From: Chitinophaga barathri
GTDB taxonomy: Bacteria; Bacteroidota; Bacteroidia; Chitinophagales; Chitinophagaceae
Assembly (NCBI RefSeq): GCF_003807585.1
Contig: NZ_RMBX01000003.1
Location: 248,001-312,000, forward strand
DNA: 64,000 nucleotides
Direction of reading: 5' to 3'
Every line of letters begins with the position of its first letter. Positions within the stretch are counted from its first letter, which is position 1. The notes beneath the pieces are model-generated. The model did not search any database. It was not told the origin of the DNA and worked only from the letters and a program-made list of their open reading frames with translations. The position numbers and the translations under genes were made by a program. Below, piece after piece: positions 23,369 to 31,449 of this stretch.

Positions 23369-24177
23369 AGTTTTTGTTTAATGTTTTTGCCGGTTGCGGT
23401 TACCAGGTCTTTGCACATACCGAAGAACACCCGCAGGTCAAACCCGTTCAGCTTCCCCGCCGAAAGCCGCGCCGCCAGGTACCGCCGTTTACAATGGAAA
23501 TGCCGGGAGAACACGTTTTTCTTTTTGATGATGCTCACCGTCATGGACGCAGTGTGTACGCGGTACAGCAGCAGCATTTCAGGCACTTTTTCCATCACCA
23601 GCCCCGCTCCCGCCAGCCTCAGCCACATATCGTAGTCTTCCAGGTATTTCTGGGAATCAAGGTACGGAAACCTGCGGAACACTTCCGCGCGCACCATCAC
23701 GCCGGGATGCGCGATGCAGTTCACAAAAGGCAGGGCCTTCCTGATCTGCGCATTCGTATGGTTCGCCCGGTCTTCCGGCCAGTCGCCCTGTATCTCTCCT
23801 TTTTCATTGATAAAAGTGATAAAACACCCCACCAGCGCGGTATCCGGCCTTTCCTCCAGCCATGCGGCCTGTTTACGGAAACGCTCCGGCTGGCAAATAT
23901 CATCCGCATCGATGCGGGCGATGTATTTGCCGCGCGCTTCGCCGATGCCGCGGTTCAGCGTGTAGGCAAAACCTTTGTTGGGATGATGGAAATAACGGAT
24001 ACGGCTGTCCGTATACGATTGAATGATGGCCTCGCTCTGATCGGTAGAGCCATCGTTGATCACCAGCAGTTCAAAGTCAGCCTGTGTCTGTACAAGAATG
24101 GCGTCCAGCGTTTCCCGGAGGAAATCCGCGCCGTTGTACACGGGTAACACAACTGATATAAGCGGTGACTGCTGCAT
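23365..24177 (-). CDS. Family 2 glycosyltransferase
   Basis: 270 residues. It opens SVVLPVYNGADFLRETLDAIL, continues ELLVINDGSTDQS and has the metal-binding DADD motif (ARIDADDICQPERF), followed by a LEDYDMWLRLA catalytic-base region. There is no clear membrane helix, so it is cytoplasmic or peripheral. The C-terminal 50 residues are basic (KRRYLAARL). It is the second gene of the operon, 12 bases after the fucosyltransferase gene and overlapping the GT4 gene by 4 bases. A role in building a polysaccharide repeat unit is inferred from the cluster. Confidence 0.88.
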   Translation of the reverse strand: MQQSPLISVVLPVYNGADFLRETLDAILVQTQADFELLVINDGSTDQSEAIIQSYTDSRIRYFHHPNKGFAYTLNRGIGEARGKYIARIDADDICQPERFRKQAAWLEERPDTALVGCFITFINEKGEIQGDWPEDRANHTNAQIRKALPFVNCIAHPGVMVRAEVFRRFPYLDSQKYLEDYDMWLRLAGAGLVMEKVPEMLLLYRVHTASMTVSIIKKKNVFSRHFHCKRRYLAARLSAGKLNGFDLRVFFGMCKDLVTATGKNIKQKL

Positions 24178-24189
24178 AACTCATCTGTT

Positions 24190-25026
24190 TTATATCCGCT
24201 GCCAGTCGGACGGCACCAGGTTATGAACGTTTAATTCTTCTGTTGCGTACCATTTCAGCGGGGCAACGACCTGCCTTCCTTCATAATCATTCAGCCACGC
24301 GGCCCACCAGCTGAAGCTGCTGTTTGCAATGACCTGGTGGCGGCATTGGCTCATCAGGAATAGGTCTTCATATTGCGTATGGGTAAGGCTGCCGCTGAGT
24401 ATTTCGTATGAAATGCCGGCGGGCAGGTTGTCTTTCACCCATGCCGGGTCGTTGGTAAAAATGCAGAAGGTGGCGCCGGGAAAACGTTTTACCGCTTCTT
24501 CGTAATAAGCTGGCCCGCAGGCGCCGTGGAAGGAGGCCGCTTCGGAATTTGTATAATCCCCACGCCTGAAATGCACCGCCACGCTTTCTTTGGAGCGAAG
24601 CTCCGCCGCTTTGGCCATGATGTTTTCACTGAAACGGATGGAGAATTGGAAGTCCTGCCGGATGAGGTGTTTTACCGGTTCAAAATATTTCCAGCTTTGC
24701 CAGTATCCTTTCAGGTATACGGGCGGCTTTACTTTAAAAAACAGCGGATCAAATTCGAGGGAAGATTCTTTGAAGATGCGCCGCATGGGCACGGGTGCCA
24801 GCCGGTTGATCACTTTGCCAATAAAACCCGGCTGCGGGATCATTTCCGGGGTTGCTTCCAGGGCGTCCACATTCAGGCCGCCCAACCCATACATATCTGC
24901 CTGGCGGGGCTCGTAACTGCCTTTGTCCAAAGCCAGCGGAACTTTATTCATCACGGAAAGGCAGCGGCCCGCAGCGTATTGGAACATCTGGTTGCCCAGC
25001 CCCCCTTTCAATTGAACAACGATCAA
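24190..25026 (-). CDS. GT11 alpha-1,2-fucosyltransferase-like protein (TTG start)
   Basis: 278 residues. The N-terminus MIVVQLKGGLGNQMFQYAAG is diagnostic of GT11, and the GDP-fucose-binding motif HFRRGDY is at 152-158 (HxRRGDY). Later NSSFSWWAAWLN matches the third conserved GT11 block. The family transfers L-fucose from GDP-fucose, usually in alpha-1,2 linkage to galactose. The start codon is TTG; no ATG lies nearby in frame and the motif requires this start. It is the first gene of the operon. A TATTTTCG box about 19 bases upstream is a possible -7 element with one mismatch. No GDP-fucose synthesis genes are in the window. Confidence 0.9.
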   Translation of the reverse strand: MIVVQLKGGLGNQMFQYAAGRCLSVMNKVPLALDKGSYEPRQADMYGLGGLNVDALEATPEMIPQPGFIGKVINRLAPVPMRRIFKESSLEFDPLFFKVKPPVYLKGYWQSWKYFEPVKHLIRQDFQFSIRFSENIMAKAAELRSKESVAVHFRRGDYTNSEAASFHGACGPAYYEEAVKRFPGATFCIFTNDPAWVKDNLPAGISYEILSGSLTHTQYEDLFLMSQCRHQVIANSSFSWWAAWLNDYEGRQVVAPLKWYATEELNVHNLVPSDWQRI

Positions 25027-25076
25027 ATCCGGTAATTTTTAGGCACGAAAATATTCATTTCCGCCCAATTAACCCA

Positions 25077-27278
25077 TCATCGCAGCAAAGTAACGGTGCC
25101 CTTCCTGTCCACATTCCCACATTCGGATTCTATCCTGAGCACATATACGAAAGTAGCCACATCGCAGGGCACGCCTTTGTAGGTGCCGTCCCAGCAATCC
25201 GTCACCTTGTTCGTATGAAATACCACATTGCCCCAGCGGTCGTAGATGGTGAACTCCACTTTGCCTACCAGCCCGGGGAGTTTCACGCCAAAACAATCGT
25301 TCCTGCCGTCGCCGTTGGGCGTGAAGGCCGTTGGCATCTCGTAATGCGCCGAGGCGCCTGTTTTTACGACGTTTACCGTGATGGAATCCATGCTTCCGCA
25401 ACCGTAATTGTCCAGCACGTACACATAGTATTTCGTGGTCTGTGCCGGGCTTACCGTCATCGCGCGACCGGAATGCACGATTGAGCCCTGCGCGTCCATC
25501 CACTGGTACTCCGTACCGCCGGAAGCCAGCAGCACCGCTCTGCCCGTGCGGCAGTCGAGGTCGTTGCTTTTGGTGACGTAGGTGATGGGCGGGTCTATCA
25601 CGGTGACGGGCACGTCCACCGTCTGCTGTGTGTTGCAGCGGCTTTCGCTGAGCGTGGCGCGGATGAGCGTGCTGTACAGCGGCGTGAAGCTGAACTGGTT
25701 GCCAGTGCCGATCGTCATCCCGTTGATGTCCGTCCAAACGGTCTGATCCGCGCCGGTGGTGGTCAGTTCTATGTTCGTGCCTTTGCAGACAGGCGGCACG
25801 ACAGGGGCTTCCAGCTGCGGGAGCGGGTCTACGGCTACTACCACGGTGTCTTTGCTGGTACAGCCGTTTGCATGGGTGGCTAAAACGTAAAATTCTTTTG
25901 TCGTGGAAGGCGTGGCTACCGGGTCGCTGATACCCGGATCGCTGAGATCAAGATCCGTATTCCAGATATAACTCTGCGCGCCGCTGGCGTTCAGCTGCGC
26001 GGTCTGGCCGGTGCAGATACGCTGGTCCGGCCCGGCGGATACTTTCATATTCAGACAGGCCTGGACAATAGGCCGGTAATAATCTTCCACTTCCCCATCC
26101 GGCGCATAACCACCGGGGTCCTGCACGGCGGCCTGGCTTGACGATACCCGGAAACGGAAAGCAAAGTTCGGCGTCGCGCCGGCGGGTAATGTCGCGGGGA
26201 GGTTCGTCCAGGTAAAGCGGATGCTGCCGGGGTTTACGGCCGCCACGTTCTGCGCAATGCCTTCCGAGGGGCTGAATACCCCGTCGTTGTTATAATCAAA
26301 CCACGCTTTGATATAAGCGGGGTTGCCGGTAAGATTGGTGACGGGCACGTCCAGGGAATAAGTACCGTCGTTGCCGTTGTATTCCGGCCATACGGTTACG
26401 GCATCTTCATCGGCTCCTACCAGGTTATCGTCCTGGTGCAGGAGAATGTCCGCATCGGGCGTGGCGTTGCCCAGGTAAAGGCCGGATTGCAGCATCAGGG
26501 CGGGCGCCGGCGTGGGGTACGCACATTCGTTCACATTGGTGAAAGTGAGCGCATGCTGGGGAACGCCGAAAGCCGGCTGGAGATCGCCGCCGTCGAACGG
26601 GGCCAGTAACCCGAAGGCAATGGCCATACCGCCCACCACCGTGGTCCTGTCCATCGTGGCGGACACCCTCAGCGGCGCCATGCCGTTGGAAGTGGTGGCC
26701 ATGATCGGGTTCTGCCCAAGCCGCACCGTGCCTCCGTAGGTATCAGCAATAACAATAGACTGGGTATTGCAACCGGCGACCGGGTTGGTATTCTGCGTCG
26801 AATTTTTAAACAATTCAATAGTTTTCCAGTTGCCACCCGTGGTGGTCAGCAAGGTACGCTCCGCGTCCACGGATGCTTCCGCATCAGCGGCGATGAAAGT
26901 AAAAGCGACCGGCACGCCGTTCCGCTGCGCGGTTATCTCCATGTCAAACCTCATCGGGGTGGAGCTTGCCTGGCTGTGCAGGGATGGTTTTATTGCTACG
27001 TCGGTGAAATTGTAAAGGGAATGCAGCACGGCTCCGTACCAGGTATTCATGACATCAGGCACCACGCCGTCCCCGGAAACATTGCTGAACCGGATGGTGA
27101 CCACGAGGCCGTCCGTGGTGGTAAAGGTCCTGCTGAACCCGTTCCCGATAGTAGCATTCGCCCAGTCGAACCACCAGATGTAATTACGCAGCGTACCACT
27201 GCCCTGGTTAGCATACTGGGCACGTAATCCGGTATTTATGAATACAAAAAGGAAGATCAGGAGGTAAAACTTCTTCAT
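25077..27278 (-). CDS. Large secreted type IX protein with GEVED and CHU_C (type B sorting) domains
   Basis: 733 residues. A signal peptide at 1-20 (LRA-QY) is followed by a CshA-like/beta-sandwich region to about 250, an acidic segment with NATPDADILLHQDDN, and a GEVED domain ending at GEVEDYY (395-401). Then come Ig/PKD-like repeats (SAGPDQRICTGQTAQLNASGA) and a C-terminal gliding-associated CHU_C domain: PTAFTPNGDGRNDCF, FTIYDRWGNVVFHT, WDGTYKGVPCD, VLRI. The CHU_C is a type B signal for the type IX system, so the protein is exported and anchored or released at the surface. Probable adhesin or matrix protein. It sits inside the polysaccharide cluster with its own promoter. Confidence 0.87.
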   Translation of the reverse strand: MKKFYLLIFLFVFINTGLRAQYANQGSGTLRNYIWWFDWANATIGNGFSRTFTTTDGLVVTIRFSNVSGDGVVPDVMNTWYGAVLHSLYNFTDVAIKPSLHSQASSTPMRFDMEITAQRNGVPVAFTFIAADAEASVDAERTLLTTTGGNWKTIELFKNSTQNTNPVAGCNTQSIVIADTYGGTVRLGQNPIMATTSNGMAPLRVSATMDRTTVVGGMAIAFGLLAPFDGGDLQPAFGVPQHALTFTNVNECAYPTPAPALMLQSGLYLGNATPDADILLHQDDNLVGADEDAVTVWPEYNGNDGTYSLDVPVTNLTGNPAYIKAWFDYNNDGVFSPSEGIAQNVAAVNPGSIRFTWTNLPATLPAGATPNFAFRFRVSSSQAAVQDPGGYAPDGEVEDYYRPIVQACLNMKVSAGPDQRICTGQTAQLNASGAQSYIWNTDLDLSDPGISDPVATPSTTKEFYVLATHANGCTSKDTVVVAVDPLPQLEAPVVPPVCKGTNIELTTTGADQTVWTDINGMTIGTGNQFSFTPLYSTLIRATLSESRCNTQQTVDVPVTVIDPPITYVTKSNDLDCRTGRAVLLASGGTEYQWMDAQGSIVHSGRAMTVSPAQTTKYYVYVLDNYGCGSMDSITVNVVKTGASAHYEMPTAFTPNGDGRNDCFGVKLPGLVGKVEFTIYDRWGNVVFHTNKVTDCWDGTYKGVPCDVATFVYVLRIESECGNVDRKGTVTLLR

Positions 27279-27315
27279 GGTCTCTTAGGGATAAAAACTT
27301 TAGTCCTATTTATTT

Positions 27316-27323
27316 CAAAGGTA
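27316..27323 (-). promoter_or_regulatory. -7 box TACCTTTG of the type IX protein gene
   Basis: On the minus strand TACCTTTG fits TAnnTTTG, 38 bases before the ATG at 27278. No TTG is found 19 bases upstream. It lies in the 120-base divergent gap shared with the flippase gene. Confidence 0.5.
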
Positions 27324-27398
27324 TTTTCGGCCGTTAAAGATAATGTTTGGGAATTAAAGTTTAAAAACATTATATATTCGCCTCCAAGTCAGGCATAT

Positions 27399-28883
27399 AT
27401 GGGTATCATCAGGAACCAGAGCATCAAATCGTCACTTCTTACCTACATCGGCTTCGGCATCGGTGCTATCAACACGCTGCTGCTGGCCAAGCTCATCGAT
27501 CCCAATATTGCCGGGCTTTTCCGTTTTTTCGTGAGTGTGGCCACCATTGTGTTCGCCCTGTCCAACCTGGGGTCCATTTCGGTGATGAACAAGTTTTACC
27601 CGTATTACCGCGACCTGCTGCCCCCTCCCCGGCGGGACATCCTCGGGCTGGTGCTGATGTTTTGCATCACCGGGTTTATTCTCTGCACGGCGGGCTTTTT
27701 TATATTCGAAGACCTGGTGATCCGCAAGTTCGGCACCAAAAGCACCCTGGTGGTGGAATATTATTATTTCCTCATTCCCTTCAGCTTTTTCTACCTGTTC
27801 TTCGTTACGTTTGAAAACTATTCCTACAACCAGTTCAAATCGCTGATGCCCATTGCGCTCAAGGAAGTGGGGCTGCGTGTGCTGAACCTGGGGCTGGGGC
27901 TGCTGTTCATCACCGGCATATTGCGGCTCAGCGGGTTTGTATGGGCGTACTCCATGATCTATGGCGTACTGCTGCTCACTTTGCTCGTATATCTATACCG
28001 GCAGCGCGATCTTGTGTTCACTTTCAAAATAAGCAGCGTCACCCGGCGCCTTGCCAGTAAAATGATCACATTCAACGCCACGCTGTATCTCGGCGCGGTG
28101 ATGGGCGTGATCGCGCAGAATATCGACAATCTTTCCATTTCCAGCACACAGGGCCTGGGCATGGGCTTCGTATTCGAATTTTCGACGTATGTAGCCACGC
28201 TGATCCTTATCCCGCAACGCAGTATCATCGCCATTTCCATCCCTGTGCTGGCCAAAGCCTGGAAAGACCGCGACCGCAGCGCCATCCAAAGCATCTACCG
28301 CCGTAGCTCCAATACGATGTTCTCCTACGCATTACTGGTGTTTCTGCTGATCTGGATGAATATAGACGCAGGTTTCAGCATTCTCGCGCTGGACGAGATA
28401 TACAACCAGGGCAAACCGGTTATTTTTATTCTTGGCGCCATGCGGGTAATAGAGATGAGCTTTGGGGTGAATTCGCAGATCATCGGCACTTCCAATTACT
28501 GGCGGGTGCAGTTCTTTTCGGAGCTGGTACAGTTTGGCCTTGCGATCCCGCTGAATATTTACCTGATGCGCCTCTTCGGCATACAGGGCAATGCACTGGC
28601 CAACCTGCTGTCGCTGACCGTATTCGGCATTATCCGTTATTCTTTCCTCTGGTTCAAATTCCGCTTCCAGCCCTGGACGCTGCATACTTTCTATATTCTC
28701 TGCATCGCGGTGTCTGGCTACTTTATCTGCGCCAGCATTAATATCCCCAACCCGTATGTAAGCCTGATCTTCCGCAGCATTGTGTTTGTGGCATGGTACA
28801 TTGGCCTGATACTCATCTTTAAACTGAGCAACGACGTGACCGAAGGCTGGAATATGGTGTGGAAGCGGTTAAAAAGACAATAA
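27399..28883 (+). CDS. Polysaccharide flippase (Wzx/MATE-like, MOP superfamily)
   Basis: 494 residues, 12-14 predicted membrane helices over the whole length and short loops. The N-terminus GIIRNQSIKSSLLTYIGFGIGAINTLLLAKLI and the following GLFRFFVSVATIVFALSNLGS resemble O-antigen/teichoic acid flippases of the MOP superfamily. It probably moves undecaprenyl-linked oligosaccharide across the inner membrane, using the products of the surrounding glycosyltransferases. It is divergent from the type IX protein gene and converges on the GT2 gene 28869-29807, overlapping it by 15 bases. Confidence 0.85.
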   Translation: MGIIRNQSIKSSLLTYIGFGIGAINTLLLAKLIDPNIAGLFRFFVSVATIVFALSNLGSISVMNKFYPYYRDLLPPPRRDILGLVLMFCITGFILCTAGFFIFEDLVIRKFGTKSTLVVEYYYFLIPFSFFYLFFVTFENYSYNQFKSLMPIALKEVGLRVLNLGLGLLFITGILRLSGFVWAYSMIYGVLLLTLLVYLYRQRDLVFTFKISSVTRRLASKMITFNATLYLGAVMGVIAQNIDNLSISSTQGLGMGFVFEFSTYVATLILIPQRSIIAISIPVLAKAWKDRDRSAIQSIYRRSSNTMFSYALLVFLLIWMNIDAGFSILALDEIYNQGKPVIFILGAMRVIEMSFGVNSQIIGTSNYWRVQFFSELVQFGLAIPLNIYLMRLFGIQGNALANLLSLTVFGIIRYSFLWFKFRFQPWTLHTFYILCIAVSGYFICASINIPNPYVSLIFRSIVFVAWYIGLILIFKLSNDVTEGWNMVWKRLKRQ

Positions 28884-29807
28884 GGAACGAAGATAAGCGA
28901 GGGTCATCAGGGATTTGGAGATAATGCCTTTTTTCAGCAGCGAAGCCGGCAGCAGCCCCAGGAAGTCCGCCATGACGCAAAGCACCGGCGGCAGGTTCAG
29001 GTTCCCCGCCACCTGCCGGAGCTCTTTTACACTGCGGATGTTAAAGTTCCGCAGCATCCGCCAGCTGTGATCAAAATACCTGATCTCTTTGAACACGGGC
29101 CGTTCCAGCTTATGCAGCAGGCGGATGTGCTCGGGTATCACCACGTCCCTGTCGTGCTGCACCGCGGCGGTCACCTGCCCTTCGTGGATGCCGATGTTCA
29201 GCAGCGGCTGATCGATGAACAGCGCCTTCCCTTTATAACAAAGCCGGATATAAAAATCATAATCCACCACCCACTTCATATGCGGGTCGTACAGCAGCCC
29301 GGTGTCTTTCCTGAAGGTGACGGTGCTGGGCGCGCCAATAAAATTACCCAGCAGCAGGCATTCGGGTTCTTCGTGCAGGCGTTGCAGCTGCGCTTCCGAA
29401 GGTTTGTGCAATACTTCCTTTCCGTCCGGGTGAATATCGTAGCAGGAAGAAAATACGAAACTGGCGCCTGGGTTCTCATCCAACGCCTTTACGCAAAGCT
29501 CCAGCGCATCGGGCGACCGCAGCCAGTCATCCTGGTGCAGGGTTTTGATATACCTGCCGGTGGCTTTGGCCAGCCCGGCGTTCCAGTTTTTGGGGGAGCC
29601 GAGGGAAGGTTCGTTCTTTGAATAGATCAGGGGAAAATCCGCGGCGAATTTCTCCACCAGCAGCTGCACACCGTCATCCGGCGAATCGTCCGTAATGATC
29701 ACTTCCATGTCGCGGAACCGCTGCCCGCGCACGCTTTCAAGGCAGCGCAACAATAGCTGCGGCTGGCGGTAGGCTGGTATACAGATGGAAATCGTGGGTT
29801 TTCTCAT
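28869..29807 (-). CDS. Family 2 glycosyltransferase
   Basis: 312 residues. It opens TISICIPAYRQPQLLLRCLES and contains VIITDDSPDD, a LGSPKNWNAGLAKATG helix and the LHQDDW metal motif (DDW in place of DxD, as in many GT2). A VVDYDFYIRLC segment is the likely catalytic-base region. The C-terminus is basic and partly hydrophobic, perhaps membrane-attached. It is a single-gene unit with a consensus promoter upstream, and its 3' end overlaps the flippase stop by 15 bases, an unusual convergent overlap. Confidence 0.87.
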   Translation of the reverse strand: MRKPTISICIPAYRQPQLLLRCLESVRGQRFRDMEVIITDDSPDDGVQLLVEKFAADFPLIYSKNEPSLGSPKNWNAGLAKATGRYIKTLHQDDWLRSPDALELCVKALDENPGASFVFSSCYDIHPDGKEVLHKPSEAQLQRLHEEPECLLLGNFIGAPSTVTFRKDTGLLYDPHMKWVVDYDFYIRLCYKGKALFIDQPLLNIGIHEGQVTAAVQHDRDVVIPEHIRLLHKLERPVFKEIRYFDHSWRMLRNFNIRSVKELRQVAGNLNLPPVLCVMADFLGLLPASLLKKGIISKSLMTLAYLRSLLSF

Positions 29808-29824
29808 TTAATCTTAATAATTTG

Positions 29825-29854
29825 CAAAGATATATTTATCTGATTATCTATCAA
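29825..29854 (-). promoter_or_regulatory. Consensus Bacteroidetes promoter (TTG-N19-TATCTTTG) for the GT2 gene
   Basis: On the minus strand TTG (29854-29852) and TATCTTTG (29832-29825) are exactly 19 bases apart; the GT2 ATG is 17 bases further. The -33 element touches the first base of the divergent FkbM gene, so the two promoters must overlap. Confidence 0.75.
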
Positions 29855-30684
29855 TGTATACACTCATGGCATCCCGGTCAGTATTTTCCATTGCCGCAGA
29901 AGGCATTTTGAAAAAGTTCAGGAAACCTTCGGCTACCGGGGAGCGCCTTTCCTTCTGGACGGAAAAGTATCTCAAACACCTGCCCCAGGGCCCGTTGAAA
30001 AGCATTCCCTGGCGGGGCGGCCAGCTCTGGTTCACCAAATCATGGGAGCTGATGCATTCCTTCGACGAGATCGTGACCGGCGAGATCTACCGCTTCAAGG
30101 CGGACACGGATACCCCGCGCATCCTGGACTGCGGCGCCAATATCGGCCTCAGCGTGCTGTATTTCGCGCAGCTGTACCCCCAGGCGAGGATCACCGCGTT
30201 TGAGCCGGATGAGCACAATTTCGGGCTGCTGAAGCGGAATATGCAGAGTTATGACGTGCAGAACGTGGAGATACTGCAAAAAGCCATCTGGATACACAAC
30301 GATTCCATCACATTCGAATCCACGGGCGGGCAGGGCAGCAAAATAGGCGAAGGTGGCAGCATTACCGTAGCCAGCGCGCGCCTGGCGGACCTTTTACAGG
30401 AGCCCGCAGATTTTCTTAAAATAGATATCGAAGGAGCGGAATTTTCGGTGATCAAAGACTGTGCGCCGGTATTGCGCAACGTCAAACACCTTTTCCTGGA
30501 ATACCACGGCGCCATCAGCCAGAGCCATGAGCTTACAGAGATGCTGGAGATATTGCACCAGAACGGTTTTGATTATTATATCAGGGAAGCGGCGGATAAT
30601 GTGAAATATCCTTTCATCAGGAGCAGATCCGCCGGGGGTTTCGAGCAGCAGCTGAATATCTTTGCTGTAAGGCGTGGAGAATAA
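29854..30684 (+). CDS. FkbM-family SAM-dependent methyltransferase
   Basis: 276 residues. The SAM-binding motif I is ILDCGANIGLSVLYFAQ with ITAFEPDEHNF as motif II; the FkbM signature FLKIDIEGAEFSVIKD follows, then VKHLFLEYHG. These enzymes O-methylate sugars or related hydroxyls and often lie in polysaccharide clusters, which fits here. An in-frame ATG four codons on (at 29866) is an alternative start. It is divergent from the GT2 gene and converges on the NlpC/P60 gene with 6 bases between the stops. Confidence 0.87.
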   Translation: MYTLMASRSVFSIAAEGILKKFRKPSATGERLSFWTEKYLKHLPQGPLKSIPWRGGQLWFTKSWELMHSFDEIVTGEIYRFKADTDTPRILDCGANIGLSVLYFAQLYPQARITAFEPDEHNFGLLKRNMQSYDVQNVEILQKAIWIHNDSITFESTGGQGSKIGEGGSITVASARLADLLQEPADFLKIDIEGAEFSVIKDCAPVLRNVKHLFLEYHGAISQSHELTEMLEILHQNGFDYYIREAADNVKYPFIRSRSAGGFEQQLNIFAVRRGE

Positions 30685-30690
30685 CAGGGC

Positions 30691-31359
30691 TTAGTTGATC
30701 CTCCCCGCTCCCGCGTAATACCTCACCCAGTAAGGCTCACGGAGATCGCTGATCATCACCCCGTTGCTGCTGGACGCATGTACAAAACGTTCGTTTTCCA
30801 GGTAGATGCCCACATGGGAGATCCTCTTTTTACGGTTAATCGCAAAAAACACGAGATCGCCGGGCTTCAGCTCCGCGCGTTTGCCGAGCCTGGCCACCTG
30901 GTTGTATAACTGGATGGAATTGCCCGCAAGCGAGATCTGGTAAACCGCCGAGAATAAGGTATTGACAAAATTGGAGCAATCGATGCCGTTTTTGGTGTTG
31001 CCGCCCATGCGGTACGGCGTTCCCCACCATTCTTCTATAAAGTTGTACAGCTTTTCGTTCACCACATTTTCCACCGGCAGATCCAGCAGCTGGGCGTACT
31101 TGAACTGCCAGGGGCGGGCTTCTTCAATGCTGTTGACCGTCGTGGGGGCATTGCCGATACGGGTGTTCCGGCTTTTGTGCTGATTCTCTCCGCCTTTAGC
31201 ATCGCGTTTCACCGCAATGCCGTCTATAAACTCCATCTGCTGCTGCTTTACCGGCGTTTCTTTCTGTTTGGCCGATTCTTTCGGCTTCAGTATCGCGCAA
31301 CTTCCCAATAAAAGCGCTCCCGCCGGTATCAGGTATAATTTCCCCTTTCTTCTGTTCAT
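30691..31359 (-). CDS. NlpC/P60 (C40) cell-wall endopeptidase lipoprotein
   Basis: 222 residues. A lipoprotein signal with lipobox LLGS-C (C21) anchors it to a membrane. The peptidase domain begins near 108: WWGTPYRMGGNTKNGIDCSNFV holds the catalytic Cys128, with the likely catalytic His182 in RISHVGIYL and a third polar residue near His194 (FVHASSSNGV). C40 enzymes cut between D-Glu and diaminopimelate or similar bonds in peptidoglycan. The region 22-100 is a disordered basic linker. It is divergent from dnaE. Confidence 0.88.
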   Translation of the reverse strand: MNRRKGKLYLIPAGALLLGSCAILKPKESAKQKETPVKQQQMEFIDGIAVKRDAKGGENQHKSRNTRIGNAPTTVNSIEEARPWQFKYAQLLDLPVENVVNEKLYNFIEEWWGTPYRMGGNTKNGIDCSNFVNTLFSAVYQISLAGNSIQLYNQVARLGKRAELKPGDLVFFAINRKKRISHVGIYLENERFVHASSSNGVMISDLREPYWVRYYAGAGRIN

Positions 31360-31449
31360 GCCCCTGTTTTAAAATTGCTGCAATATAAAAAAAATCCGAT
31401 TTTTGCTGCTTGCTTTGCCCGATCTTTACGATGTAATCTTGAACCGACG

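Noticed and set aside
31375..31449. N-terminal extension of DnaE
   Set aside because: The 25 residues are unlike any PolIII alpha; the PHP motif begins at the ATG at 31450.
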